DNA of 64,000 nucleotides from positions 1 through 64,000 of IMG/VR virus record IMGVR_UViG_3300017987_000056, one strand, 5' to 3'. Of the stretch, positions 42,655 through 53,100 are shown in pieces; position 1 is the first letter of the stretch; the number at the start of each line of letters is the position of its first letter. The notes under the pieces are model-generated. The model was not told the origin of the DNA. It searched no databases and saw only the letters and a list, made by a program, of their open reading frames with translations. Both the position numbers and the translations under genes were made by a program. Source of the DNA: a virus.

Positions 42655-43152
42655 ATGGCTGTCGGACGAACCATAGCGCGCTGCATCCTTCGTTGGATTT
42701 ATGATCAGATCGCCGCAGTTCTCGAAGCTCTCAAGCTGATCCTCCTAGCCGCGATCCAGTTCATCGATGCACAAATTTTGTGGCTTCGGGCTCTCTTGGC
42801 TCAGTACGATGTGCTTGCGATCATCGAAGAAGCGGCTTGGAGTGTCTTTGAAGCCTTGGTTCAAGCGATTCGAGACACCCTCACGGCATTTCCGGAGGGG
42901 CCGTTTGCCGATCTCTGTCCTGAGTTTTATCGAGCTTTGGTTGATCCTTTGGTTCAACTTTCAGATATCAACACCTCTGCCCTTACAGTATGGAGGGAGA
43001 GGTACAAGACAATGATCAGCTACGTGGACGAACTCGATTACCTGATCAGCTACTGGGACGCCATCAAGACGGACCTGGTTGCCACGGTCGAGGTAATCGA
43101 TGATGCGATCTACTTAGCGAAGATTCGAGAAGCCGAGGAAACGCCGACATGA
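42655..43152 (+). CDS. Baseplate-region amphipathic helical protein
   Basis: 165 residues with TAGGAGG before the ATG. Nearly all helix, hydrophobic and aromatic (TIARCILRWIYDQIAAVLEA, LKLILLAAIQFIDAQILWLR, AAWSVFEALVQAIRDTLTAF). The hydrophobic faces could be membrane-seeking, but no single span is uniform enough to be sure. Overlaps the gp25-like gene as ATGA. No family recognised. Confidence 0.45.
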   Translation: MAVGRTIARCILRWIYDQIAAVLEALKLILLAAIQFIDAQILWLRALLAQYDVLAIIEEAAWSVFEALVQAIRDTLTAFPEGPFADLCPEFYRALVDPLVQLSDINTSALTVWRERYKTMISYVDELDYLISYWDAIKTDLVATVEVIDDAIYLAKIREAEETPT

Positions 43153-43580
43153 GCTACACGGTGAAGATCGAAAACGGCGACGTAGTTCGAAATCATTCGA
43201 ACACCGGCTACGAAACGATCACCCGCAAGGACAAGCTTCGGCAGGACTGTCGGATGGTGCTGACCACGGGGATCCGCGCGGACGGTATCGGTTGTGGTCT
43301 CGACGAGGTGATCGGAAAGCACACGGATGGAGAGCCCGAGAATGCTTTCGGCTCTCCCGCGATGTTCGAGTTCCAGTCGCGCGCTTCTTCCGGCATCTCT
43401 CGGTTTCGCTACGTCCAGAGACACACGATGTTCAGTAGGCGCACGCCCGAGGAGCTGCTCGATTCATACACTCCGGTACAGATTTGGCCGGATACGGAAG
43501 ATCCGAGGACTTTCAGGTGGAGGGTTGACTTCTACTCTTTCTTGGGAAAATACGCTTTTTCACTGGAAGGTCTGTTCTAG
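43149..43580 (+). CDS. gp25-like baseplate wedge protein candidate
   Basis: 143 residues. The layout of a short N-terminal strand, ETITRKDKLRQDCRMVLTTG, a conserved acidic/Gly stretch and final Arg/Phe strands (FRWRVDFYSFLGKYAFSLEG) fits phage gp25/W-like lysozyme-fold wedge proteins. These come just before the J-like wedge, as here. The family match is by layout only. Confidence 0.5.
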   Translation: MSYTVKIENGDVVRNHSNTGYETITRKDKLRQDCRMVLTTGIRADGIGCGLDEVIGKHTDGEPENAFGSPAMFEFQSRASSGISRFRYVQRHTMFSRRTPEELLDSYTPVQIWPDTEDPRTFRWRVDFYSFLGKYAFSLEGLF

Positions 43581-43589
43581 GAGGCGGAG

Positions 43590-45023
43590 ATGGTCATTCG
43601 AGCGAAAACAGTACCAGAGTTCGAAAACGAGATTACCGAAGGAATCGAATCCCGTGATCCTTCGTTGGACACCAGAATCGGACCTATCAAGGATTTGTAC
43701 ATCACTCCTCCGTCCGAGGTCTTCAAGGACCAGCACGACAACATCGTCTATCTCAGCCAGCTCATGTCGCTCAAAAACGCGGCTCGTTTCAACCCGGAAG
43801 ATTTGGACGATTTTGTGTACAACGAAGCCATTGTTCGTTGGGAGGGATCACCTTCCTACGTGACCGTTACCTTCGCTCGCATTCGTCCTCCAACTGCGGA
43901 CATTCTGGTTCCCATCAACTTCCCCCTTTCGACGGTTCTCAATCCCGAAACCGGAGAGGTTGTGGATTTCCGAACGGTCGAGTCAAGAATCATGTACGGA
44001 CCCCTGTCGACACCGGCGAGCGCCTACTACAACGCGGAGACTGAACGGTACGAGTTGAACGTAGCTTGTGCGAGCATCATTCGCGGCTCCACTACTCAAG
44101 TCGGTGCGTACACGATTACCGTCGCCAAAAGGCCTTTCCCGCAGTTTGACGAGTTTTACAACAAGTTTGCCACGACTTCCGGCCTCGGGCGCGAGACGAA
44201 CTCGGATCTCGCCGCACGCTACCTCATGCAGGTGGAGGGTCATCAAACCTCTACCCCGGCTGGCCTCGCCAGGTTCCTCGAAGATACCTTCTCCGGCGTC
44301 ATCGATACCTACGTGGTCTACGGGAACAATGTGAACCTGGAGCGGGAGCAAGATGATGCAGGGGCCGTGGACATGTGGATTCTCGGAGATACGCCACTGT
44401 CTGCTTCCTACGACATCGCGTTTCCCGGGGTCGAGACGTTGATCCCGCTTCCCCGGCAGCCGATTTCTCAGGTGAACTTGGTGACGAGCGCAGGACCGGT
44501 CACGTACATCGAGGGGACCGACTATGAAGTGATTCGTGGGGAGGGGGTCTACGGATACAGCAACCGGGCTCAGGGCGGTATCAAGTTCTTGGCGACTGGG
44601 AGTTTCCCTGCCGTAGGGACTTCCGTTCACATCGAATACCAGTACAACTCCCTCATCAACGTGATCACCTCCTACTATCGCCAATCTCGATACTTCGTGA
44701 TGGGATCCGACGTTTTGTTCAGGTGGGCGCAACCGCAGCTTCTGTCAATCGAGGGGAACCTGACGGTCACGTCGGGAAATCCCGATTCCGTGGTTCAGCT
44801 CGTGCGCGACCGGATCACGAACTACATCAATGCATTACGTCTCGGAGAGGACGTGGAGGAGTTCGACCTAGATGCGGAGATCTCGAAGGTCTTCGGGGTT
44901 GGAAACTGGACCTGGACGACACTGGCAGTTCAGGGTGGTTCCGGAGTGGGTGACCTCGCAATCGGACCAAATCGGTATGCTAGAATCGAGGCTGCTGATT
45001 TGGTCGTGAACTTGGTGAGCTAA
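43590..45023 (+). CDS. Baseplate J-like (gp6-type) wedge protein
   Basis: 477 residues; ATG after TAGGAGGCGG. N-terminal helix region (PPSEVFKDQHDNIVYLSQLM), then VTVTFARIRPPTADILVPIN and FPLSTVLNPETG, a hallmark of J-like wedge proteins where a variable strand domain (VVDFRTVESRIM, RYELNVACASIIRGSTTQVG) is followed by a helical C-terminal part. A late segment (VVQLVRDRITNYINALRLGE) matches the repeat of the C-terminal domain. Known: gp6/J dimers form the wedge ring that triggers contraction. Confidence 0.7.
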   Translation: MVIRAKTVPEFENEITEGIESRDPSLDTRIGPIKDLYITPPSEVFKDQHDNIVYLSQLMSLKNAARFNPEDLDDFVYNEAIVRWEGSPSYVTVTFARIRPPTADILVPINFPLSTVLNPETGEVVDFRTVESRIMYGPLSTPASAYYNAETERYELNVACASIIRGSTTQVGAYTITVAKRPFPQFDEFYNKFATTSGLGRETNSDLAARYLMQVEGHQTSTPAGLARFLEDTFSGVIDTYVVYGNNVNLEREQDDAGAVDMWILGDTPLSASYDIAFPGVETLIPLPRQPISQVNLVTSAGPVTYIEGTDYEVIRGEGVYGYSNRAQGGIKFLATGSFPAVGTSVHIEYQYNSLINVITSYYRQSRYFVMGSDVLFRWAQPQLLSIEGNLTVTSGNPDSVVQLVRDRITNYINALRLGEDVEEFDLDAEISKVFGVGNWTWTTLAVQGGSGVGDLAIGPNRYARIEAADLVVNLVS

Positions 45024-45035
45024 GGACCGAATATT

Positions 45036-46034
45036 ATGGCAAAATTCGCCACCTTCAAATACGGGAGCGGAATTTTATATGGTACTGCTACGTCTATCGA
45101 CGAAGTAAATCCGGACCGAGGGCCATCCCCCGGAGGAAATCGTTTCATCATGAAAGGCGTCGGATTCGATCCCAGACAGTGGGATGATCTGTTCGATGGC
45201 GTGAGTCTGGACACAGTACTCTGGACGGATCTCAGCTCCGGCTCGGGGTCCGTCTCGACAGGCGCTTTCCATCTCCAGCTCGACACCGGAGCCACTCCGG
45301 GTTCCGTGGCCGGAATCGAATCCAAAACCATTTGGGGCAATGTGCAGGGGGAGATTCGAATCAATCTACCTCGGATTGCTCAATATCCGTCCGACGTTGT
45401 CCAGCTCGTTGCGCTATCGCTGTACGTGAGCGCTACGGAGTACGCGATTGCGTACATCGAGCTGACGCCCAGCGTTCTTCAGCTTCGTTGCGAGGTCTAT
45501 CGAAATGGTGCCTTGGCCGACGAGCTTATCGTTCCGCTGCCGTGGACCACGGGCGTCACGATGCTCAAGATTCTCAGGTTCGGTTCGGATGTGTACTTCT
45601 ACGCCAACGGCTCATTGGCCTATCGGAGCGTTCGATTTAGTTCGACTACGGCGAAGTTCCGGATTTTCTCAACCAACGGATCCACGTCATATTCATTGGC
45701 CGGGATCCGGGTGGAATGGTTCTACTTCAGGCCCTTCGTGGTGTTCCAAAATCAACCCGTTCACGATACTGTTATCGTTTCGGATACGCGATGTCGAGGT
45801 ATCGTGCCCGCGAGCCGAGATGTGAAGCACACCGAAGGCGCCTATCAAGGTTTGGTCGATGTGTCGATGATTGCGAATGGCGATTACACGAAGTCGAATG
45901 CCTATGAATACTACTTTGTGGAACAGTTCCGAGTGATCAATAGTGCCCAAGCGCAGTCGAAACTCTCGTTTATAAACGATCCTCAGTTGTTCACCCCGGA
46001 AGGTGAGCAGAAGGGGCTCGGAGGCGGAGAATAA
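45036..46034 (+). CDS. Baseplate/fibre protein with lectin-like domain between IPT-type strands
   Basis: 332 residues. ATSIDEVNPDRGPSPGGNRF, then IMKGVGFDP, is an IPT/TIG-type strand set. It is interrupted by a lectin-like beta sandwich (about 50-225: WTDLSSGSGSVSTGAFHLQL, AIAYIELTPSVLQLRCEVYR, VYFYANGSLAYRSVRF) and resumes with VVFQNQPVHDTVIVSDTRCR, GAYQGLVDVSMIANG and YYFVEQF. So a LamG/concanavalin-like domain is inserted into an IPT domain. Inferred: a carbohydrate-binding baseplate component. Confidence 0.5.
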   Translation: MAKFATFKYGSGILYGTATSIDEVNPDRGPSPGGNRFIMKGVGFDPRQWDDLFDGVSLDTVLWTDLSSGSGSVSTGAFHLQLDTGATPGSVAGIESKTIWGNVQGEIRINLPRIAQYPSDVVQLVALSLYVSATEYAIAYIELTPSVLQLRCEVYRNGALADELIVPLPWTTGVTMLKILRFGSDVYFYANGSLAYRSVRFSSTTAKFRIFSTNGSTSYSLAGIRVEWFYFRPFVVFQNQPVHDTVIVSDTRCRGIVPASRDVKHTEGAYQGLVDVSMIANGDYTKSNAYEYYFVEQFRVINSAQAQSKLSFINDPQLFTPEGEQKGLGGGE

Positions 46035-46035
46035 A

Positions 46036-49000
46036 ATGGCCGATCCTCTCGCGAACACGAATCGGTATGCCGAGCTGATCAAGGCGATTGTCTCGGGGAA
46101 TTTCTACGCTTCGCGGGGGTCGATTGTCCCTTACCGTCTCGGTAACACCGAGGTTCGGCTGGAGACGAATTATCCGAATTCCAACTTTGGTCTCTACATC
46201 AACGAGGTTTTCTCAGGTTCCGTCGTTTCCGATGCGGAAGGCAATGTCGTCTTTGCTCGCCACTTTGATTACGGCGACAATGAGCTGCTGCTCATTCATC
46301 AGAATACTGCCCGGCGTACTTCGAGCTGGATCACGGTGCGCGAGTACGCTTTGTGGCTGATTTCCTACGCGACTGTGTTTGATTCAATCGATGCTGATTG
46401 GCTCGAAGCCTACCGCGACATGTTCATTGAGACCGCCACCATCAACGGTATCGAGGATGTCTTTGGTCGGGCGATTCAGACCTATCGAAATCTTGGCCAG
46501 GATCTCGATACCTATCGTCGGATGCTTCACGAGCTGCGTCTGGCGTACCGGCAGCACGGCGGAAAGTACGAAGGTCTCGACAAAGCCGTTTCCGAGTTTA
46601 CTCAGGTGCCTCCGTTTGGATACGCGCGTCGTATGTGGGGACCGAACTGGGTGTTGGATCAATCGATGTTGATCAACGACCGCTATAAGGAGAGGTCGCA
46701 CACGGTAGCCTACGCCGGAGCCGGAATTTCAGGAGTACAACTGGAGCGTGTTGAAGCCGATCTTCCTTCAGGATCTCCTGCGGCTGTGATCGAGTACGAT
46801 CCGACTCCGGACGCGCTTCGTTGGCAGGTCGGGGGAAGTTGGGGTCCTTATGTACCTGCCAACAACGGAGCGCTGTTCCTCCCCGGTCCGCCGTCGACGG
46901 TACCTGCATTCATCCTCGGACTTGCGGGACCGTTTTTACTCAGCGCTTTTGAAGACAAGCTCTACCTGGACATCGACGATGTCGGAATCGTAGTAGTCAC
47001 CTTGACGACAGGTTTCCCGACGCCGACCGTGGCGAACGTCATTGCCGACATCAACGCCGCCCTCGGGGCTGTAGTGGCTTCGTCTTACAACGGCAAGCTG
47101 CTCCTTCAAAGCACAACGGTCGCCGGTTCGAGCGTGAAGATCGAAAGCGGGCCGTCCAATGCGGCTGCGGAGTTGTTCGGGATCAAGCCGGGAGATCTCA
47201 AGTTCGATGAGAATATCTTTGATGGTGTTTTCGGCGTGGAGATTTTGGGGGTCAAAGACATTCACTCGAACTGTGAATTTCAATATCGCTATGACGGTTC
47301 TACCGTTCCACCTACCCGGGAAATTCGATGGCATTCTGGCGGCGCTCTATTTTCTCCGTGGACTCCGATAACCGAGGATATCGCGGAGTATGTTGTATCG
47401 GATAGCGTGAGCGCGACCATCAAAGTCAAGTGCTACCCCGATGAGATGGCCGCTCCCCCCGGCCCCTACCCGACCATAGCGGCAGCCCGTTCGTTCAAGG
47501 TGGCTTATACGAACGTGAACCGAAACTTGGAACAGACGAAAGGAGCTTGGGTTCTCGTGGATCGAACCCAGCTTCCCGCGATCCTCACTTCCGATAACGT
47601 GGATGTGGTCGACGACGCTACTTTCGGTAACCCTGAGTTGCCCGACAACTGGTGGTTGTTCAGCCCTCTTCCGAGCACGGTTTCGACAATCCTTCCATCA
47701 AAGGTGGTTACGGACAAGCTGGAATCGTATGATCCCTCCCCTCAGTTTCTAATTCAACTTCAGGATCTGTCCGCGAGCAGCCATGCCTTGATCTCCCGGG
47801 TTCTCCAATGGCCTATGCCGAGGCCAGGACCTCGGGGAACCAATTTCCCGCAACAGAGCCCTGGACTGTTCTATGATTACGAAGGCTACCTTGCCACATT
47901 CAGCGGTTGGATTCTCAGTGGTACCGCAGGGCCTACCACAGCTTCCCTGAGCTTCTCTTTCGACGGAGGTGCTACTTGGGTCGCAGGACCTGCTGTGCCG
48001 GTTCAGCAGGACTCTGGGGGCTCCTGGTACGAAGACTTCACGTTCCTGGATTTCAGCGTTGTCATTCCGGCTGATCTGGTGGACAACAGTGTTCTGGTCG
48101 CTATCGAAATCACGGATGCTGGTTCCGTCGACGTGATGATCGATAGCTTCAATGTAGATGTCGAGTACATTACCTCGCGTGTGCTTGCCAACACGACGAT
48201 TGCCCGTTATCGACATCGACAATATTTTGGGGAGCTTCTCTGGTGTTGGTCGCCGGATCCGCTTTCCCTGACAGAACAGGAGTACATCGGCTTGCCGCAC
48301 AAGCGAGCGACTCCCCCTACGGTTCTCTCAGGCGTGGAAGTGACGAGCATCTCACTGGATACGAATCCGGGAAACGGCACTTTCGAGTACGAGTACAACA
48401 GCGTAGGGGATCTTCGTCGCCTCCGGTGGACGCCCAACGGAACGACTTGGACTCCAGGTGTCGGATGGGTTTCGGTGACCAGCTCGGGCTACTACCAGCT
48501 TCTCGCTCCGGACAGCTCCTCGATCCAGGTTCTCGCGGATTACGACCTGTTGCCGATTCTCAGCGGTACTCCCCCGGCGGCGACGGAAAGCCGAATTGTC
48601 GAGATTTCAGACACCTCTGTTCAGCAGGGCCATGTGCGGAAGATCTCTCCTGCGCATTCATCTATCGACATTTTCGACGTGACCGAATACGGAACGGCTG
48701 GGGAGCCTCTCAATTTGAAGGGGCCGATCACGGAGGCCGATTTTTCGAACTGCACTTTGGTCAATATGGATGTCAATCCGGATACGCCGTTCAGGTACTC
48801 GTTCGTCGGTCCGAATGTGCTGCCGATTGAGGGGGAGGAGCTTACGTTTTCCGGATCCGCCCCCTACGTTGCCGCCCTCCTGTACGATTCGGATCAGGAT
48901 CAGGAAGCCGCGATGTTGTTCGAGGACGGTGTTTTGGTTCCGAACGACAAGTGGCATTTCAATTCTGCCTCTCAGATTCAAGTTGACACCGCCTACTACA

Positions 49001-49638
49001 ACTCGTCGGCGCAGTACACGTTCAACTACAATCCGATTTATCGAATTACAACACCTTTTATTGATTTGGGCACCAATTTCCAAGATTACATGTGGCTCGT
49101 GGACTATATGTTGTGGGAAAGGTTCGATCACAACGAAATTTCAAAAGAGATCACGGTACCCATCTACATCAATCCGGATACGGGACGGGCTATTCTGGAG
49201 AATCGCTCAAACAGAGATCAAAGCACTTCGACGCTGTTCTTGGAAGACGAGGATGAAACGAGAATCATTTCTCCGGCGAACTGGAGGTACATTGACTCGA
49301 AAACAGTCGAACTCGATGTCTCTCAGTATGTCGAAGGCGTTCTTTACCAGCTTACTTATGAATCTGTAGTTCTCTACGACCAACGGAGAATCAATCTCAC
49401 CTTCGAGCATCGCTCGGGACCGACCTCCACGGCTTGCGGATCCGCTTCATGGAATGTGGTAGAGAAAAATGAGAACGTGAATGTAACACAGACCCCTTTA
49501 GGGCATGTGATCCATCAATTGCGCTTCTCGGCCAGCAACATCCGAGATCTGCGCGATTTTCGGTTGAGATCGATGGTCATGAAGGGGCTTCACCTGTTCG
49601 GCTCGAACGCGAACGTACCAGGACTGACAAATGTTTAA
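46036..49638 (+). CDS. Large baseplate/fibre-network protein
   Basis: 1200 residues from ATG 46036, one base after the upstream stop; a start at 46003 would lie inside the upstream gene. Residues 1-220 are mixed alpha/beta (EVRLETNYPNSNFGLYINEV, ALWLISYATVFDSIDADWLE). About 295-395 carries the same IN-like domain as the tail sheath (KLYLDIDDVGIVVVTLTTGF, ANVIADINAALGA, GSSVKIE). About 600-700 is a lectin-like sandwich (SLSFSFDGGATWVAGPAVPV, SVDVMIDSFNVDVEYI). The C-terminal part has many beta repeats and ends MVMKGLHLFGSNANVPGLTN. No enzyme motif seen. Overlaps the next gene by eight bases. Confidence 0.5.
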   Translation: MADPLANTNRYAELIKAIVSGNFYASRGSIVPYRLGNTEVRLETNYPNSNFGLYINEVFSGSVVSDAEGNVVFARHFDYGDNELLLIHQNTARRTSSWITVREYALWLISYATVFDSIDADWLEAYRDMFIETATINGIEDVFGRAIQTYRNLGQDLDTYRRMLHELRLAYRQHGGKYEGLDKAVSEFTQVPPFGYARRMWGPNWVLDQSMLINDRYKERSHTVAYAGAGISGVQLERVEADLPSGSPAAVIEYDPTPDALRWQVGGSWGPYVPANNGALFLPGPPSTVPAFILGLAGPFLLSAFEDKLYLDIDDVGIVVVTLTTGFPTPTVANVIADINAALGAVVASSYNGKLLLQSTTVAGSSVKIESGPSNAAAELFGIKPGDLKFDENIFDGVFGVEILGVKDIHSNCEFQYRYDGSTVPPTREIRWHSGGALFSPWTPITEDIAEYVVSDSVSATIKVKCYPDEMAAPPGPYPTIAAARSFKVAYTNVNRNLEQTKGAWVLVDRTQLPAILTSDNVDVVDDATFGNPELPDNWWLFSPLPSTVSTILPSKVVTDKLESYDPSPQFLIQLQDLSASSHALISRVLQWPMPRPGPRGTNFPQQSPGLFYDYEGYLATFSGWILSGTAGPTTASLSFSFDGGATWVAGPAVPVQQDSGGSWYEDFTFLDFSVVIPADLVDNSVLVAIEITDAGSVDVMIDSFNVDVEYITSRVLANTTIARYRHRQYFGELLWCWSPDPLSLTEQEYIGLPHKRATPPTVLSGVEVTSISLDTNPGNGTFEYEYNSVGDLRRLRWTPNGTTWTPGVGWVSVTSSGYYQLLAPDSSSIQVLADYDLLPILSGTPPAATESRIVEISDTSVQQGHVRKISPAHSSIDIFDVTEYGTAGEPLNLKGPITEADFSNCTLVNMDVNPDTPFRYSFVGPNVLPIEGEELTFSGSAPYVAALLYDSDQDQEAAMLFEDGVLVPNDKWHFNSASQIQVDTAYYNSSAQYTFNYNPIYRITTPFIDLGTNFQDYMWLVDYMLWERFDHNEISKEITVPIYINPDTGRAILENRSNRDQSTSTLFLEDEDETRIISPANWRYIDSKTVELDVSQYVEGVLYQLTYESVVLYDQRRINLTFEHRSGPTSTACGSASWNVVEKNENVNVTQTPLGHVIHQLRFSASNIRDLRDFRLRSMVMKGLHLFGSNANVPGLTNV

Positions 49639-50116
49639 GAAAATCGCCTTTTTTCTCGGGTTCTTGTGGACCCTTCCGGTCTCTTTGGGTTTTTGGATTT
49701 TCGGAATCGTCTTGCTCGTGACTGGGCAGATCCAGAAGTTCAAAATGTACCCGGATTTCACTTTTCTGTGGGACCTGACCAATGAAGGATGGTTCTGCCG
49801 GAAGGCGTTTTCCGACCGAGGTTGGGGTGGCTGGAGTTGCGGTAATAATATAGTGGTGATCGATTCGGATACGGAGAGATGGGAACGTACTGTGAAGCAC
49901 GAAAACCGACATTGTCAACAGCAGTACGCTTGCGGTCTCTTCTTCTATCCGATATACATCATCAACTCGATTTGGATTTGGTTGTTCCAGCGCAGCAAAC
50001 ACAGCTACTACGACAACTGGTTTGAACGTGGTGCCAGGTCGTATGCGGGCCAGAAAGTCGAGATCCCCAAGGAACAGTGGTCTCAGGGCATGACCGACCG
50101 CTGGGCTTGGTGGTAG
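49631..50116 (+). CDS. Membrane-anchored HExxHxxQ metalloprotease-like protein
   Basis: 161 residues. Residues 5-32 (IAFFLGFLWTLPVSLGFWIF and on) are a strong membrane segment, with a second hydrophobic run at 101-119. The motif HENRH (90-94) followed by Q97 is an HExxHxxQ zinc-peptidase site, and NWFERGAR (129-136) offers Glu132 as a third ligand, as in HExxH...NxxE-type sites. The protein is short for a peptidase. It sits between two baseplate/fibre genes. Possible role: processing of a virion protein or of a host envelope protein. Activity is inferred from the motif alone. Confidence 0.5.
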   Translation: MFKKIAFFLGFLWTLPVSLGFWIFGIVLLVTGQIQKFKMYPDFTFLWDLTNEGWFCRKAFSDRGWGGWSCGNNIVVIDSDTERWERTVKHENRHCQQQYACGLFFYPIYIINSIWIWLFQRSKHSYYDNWFERGARSYAGQKVEIPKEQWSQGMTDRWAWW

Positions 50117-50135
50117 GATATTGTAGGAGGATGTC

Positions 50136-53100
50136 ATGAGAGGTAGCACCTATCCGGACGGCGTTGTCGTAGACCACGTCGCACTTCGTCGAACCGAAGT
50201 CACAAAGGCCGAAGAGATTCTCAGAAATCGCGTCGACTGGACTTCTCGCGGGATCTTCACCGGAGGCGAAATCACGGTCAATACATCGGGGTCCGCTCCG
50301 TATCTGAACATCGACGTGAAGCAGCTCTCGGGTTACGCTCCGAACGGCGAGTACATCGAGACGACGAGCGACTACTACAATATCGCCCTTTCCGACTACA
50401 CCTCTGGGGTGGTGAACCGGGTTTGTGCCGTCTACACCGAGGATGAAGACTACTACCAGCCCCACGAGAGCGACAATGAGAGATATCCGACCCGAGCGCA
50501 GGCCGCGTGGAGGATTCGAGTTTTCACCGACGCGGAGTTCAACGCTCTCCCCGCCACGGACGACAACCTGGCCAATGATGCCCAGGATCGCTGCCTCTTG
50601 ATTGGGAAGGTGACGGCGCAAGGAGCGACCACTTCCCTGACCCAGAGCAACATCGAAGGACCGACCACGTTCAACAACATCCTCTATTCGACCCCGAGCA
50701 CCCTCATTCAGATCACGGGCGTTACCGTGCTCGAAGTGTCTCCGAACACCCCGGTTGGCGATGGGAGCTTGGAGTACGACAAGCCCGGCGCTCCTCATGA
50801 TTTCGAGTGGACCACTTCGAACGGTACGGGACCTACCGTGTCCATCACTTCGGACGGAATCTACAATTTCACGGATGGGGCCGGGGAGTACATTCGGTGT
50901 TTGGTGACGCTTTCTCTTCTCCCTACCAGCGGCCTACCCATCACCGAGACCATCACGGTCACGAATCTCTACTACCAGGCGGTTCCGAGACTCACCGCTG
51001 CGGATCTTCTGCATCGGAATCTTCGAGGGACCGGTGTCGTCAGTCCTACCAATCCGCACGGGCTGTCGGTAGAGGACATCGCAGGAGAGTCGTTGCCTTA
51101 CCTGGAGCAGCACCAGGACGTGATGCACTGCAACGGGATCTGGAAGGGATCCTCATCGAATATTTTTCAGGCCACCATCAACACCGGTAGCACGGGTGGC
51201 GATACCTTGAACATTCAGGATCCCAGTTCTGGAGATTTGTTCTATATCAATGGGAAGCAGTTCGACTCGATTTTGAACAATCAAATTTACTTTGATCCAG
51301 GTAGCTGGGACGCCAATTGGGGGAATTCTACATCTACGGGTCTTTTGGAAGTATACGTAGACGATGAATCGAATGTTTTTGCAAAAAGGAAAATGAGTTA
51401 TCCTCCAGGAACTCGGAATGTTCAAGGAACCTGGATTGTGGATTGCTCGAAAGATTACCCCGCTGCTTCGGGACTTATTTTAAAATATGAAGTTTCAGGA
51501 GGTAACTACATATTCACTTGGGACGGCGGGAAACCTTTATCCATCGCTTCTTCTGATCTGATAAGTCAAGTGATTCGGCTGTATGCAAAGAATGGAATTG
51601 ATTGGATTGATTTGTGGGTAAACGGGAATGATACTCCCACTGCTGCGGACGATACTCTCCCATCAGGGGCCGGACCTTATCAAGATAATATTGACGTTCT
51701 GGCTTCTCCTGATCGTGATCAAAATATGCAAATTGCCTCCCTATCTCTTTGGTATGATTCAGTGTCTCCAAAGAGAAAGCTAGGGTATGCTCCCTATACC
51801 GGTCTTCGTCGCACTATTGACAAAAGATCGTGGGGAACTCTGTGCGTCGAAAACATGGCTGATTCCGCGTTGCAGGAGATGATCTATTCCCCAAACAACG
51901 AGTATCTCTCCTCCGGGATCGTCTTCAACCGGAACGGCTTCGCTAACGAGTTCGAGCTGTACAATATCGCAGCTTTGGCAGCCGACATTCGAGGTGGCGC
52001 GTACTACTGCCGAGGAAAGCGTATCGAGACTACGGGGGCCACGTCTTTAGGGTTCGCAGACAACGCGACGAATTTGGTCTATGTCGATTTTGAAGGAAAT
52101 TTCGACGTTTTGGACGTGACCAATGACTTTAGCGGAAGTGTAGTCAGTGCGTTGAAATACGTGGTCGGCGCGTCTGCGTTGACACCCCGGGTTGACGACG
52201 AAACTCACTTCTCGGTGGCTTCCACCGGGGAAGAAGACCAAACGGATCCGCCCGAGCGCGGTGTGGCACTTTGGTTGGTCGATGCTTCCGGTGGGGCAGT
52301 GACGGACACTGTGGACATCTCTAAGAACATTAACAATGTGGAAGTTGAGTGGTCGGTTGGGAATCGCAGGAGTTCTTCCATATTGTCGACTTTTGCAGCT
52401 ACTTTCGACAGCTTGGAATCCGCTTTTCTGTATGCGGAGCTGGCTCAGCAGTATCCTCATTTTGCCGGATCCATCGAGGTGATCTTAGTAGCCGAAAGCA
52501 ACATTTCCAGACGTATTGTGCAGCCAACTTATGTGAATGTGCGAGGGACTGCGGGCCACGATGCGTCTCCGGAAGGAAGCACGGTATACATTAACTACGG
52601 TAGTGCGGATGGTGCATGGGCTCTCTCGGAGCGTAATGTTCTGGAGAATTTATGCATTCACTCGCAGAGCGGTGCGGGTGCGGCTTTGAGAGTTGCAAAC
52701 GGCATCGAGATACGTGGATGTAAGTATACGCATGCAAACCCTACTCAATATTTTATGACTCTTGATGATTCTAGTTGGGTAGGTGTGTCGAAAATCGAGA
52801 ATGTCACTATTCGGAATTGTGAATTTATTTTGAACCGAGCTACGATTTTTGCTAATGCGATTTCTCTTGCAAATGGATATCAGAATTTTCAGATCGCAGG
52901 GAATCATTTTCGCTCTACTGACGATGTTTCGGTCTTACGTTTGGAGTACTGCCAAGCCCCCATCGTTAGTGAAAATCGTTTTTTGTGTTCTGGCGGTACT
53001 GGTTTTGTAAATCCGGTTTTTTTGAAGGATACCGATTATGCCAAGGTTTTTGAAAATCACGTAGAGCTAGGTGATAGTACGGGGGATGTAGAAGTTGGTT

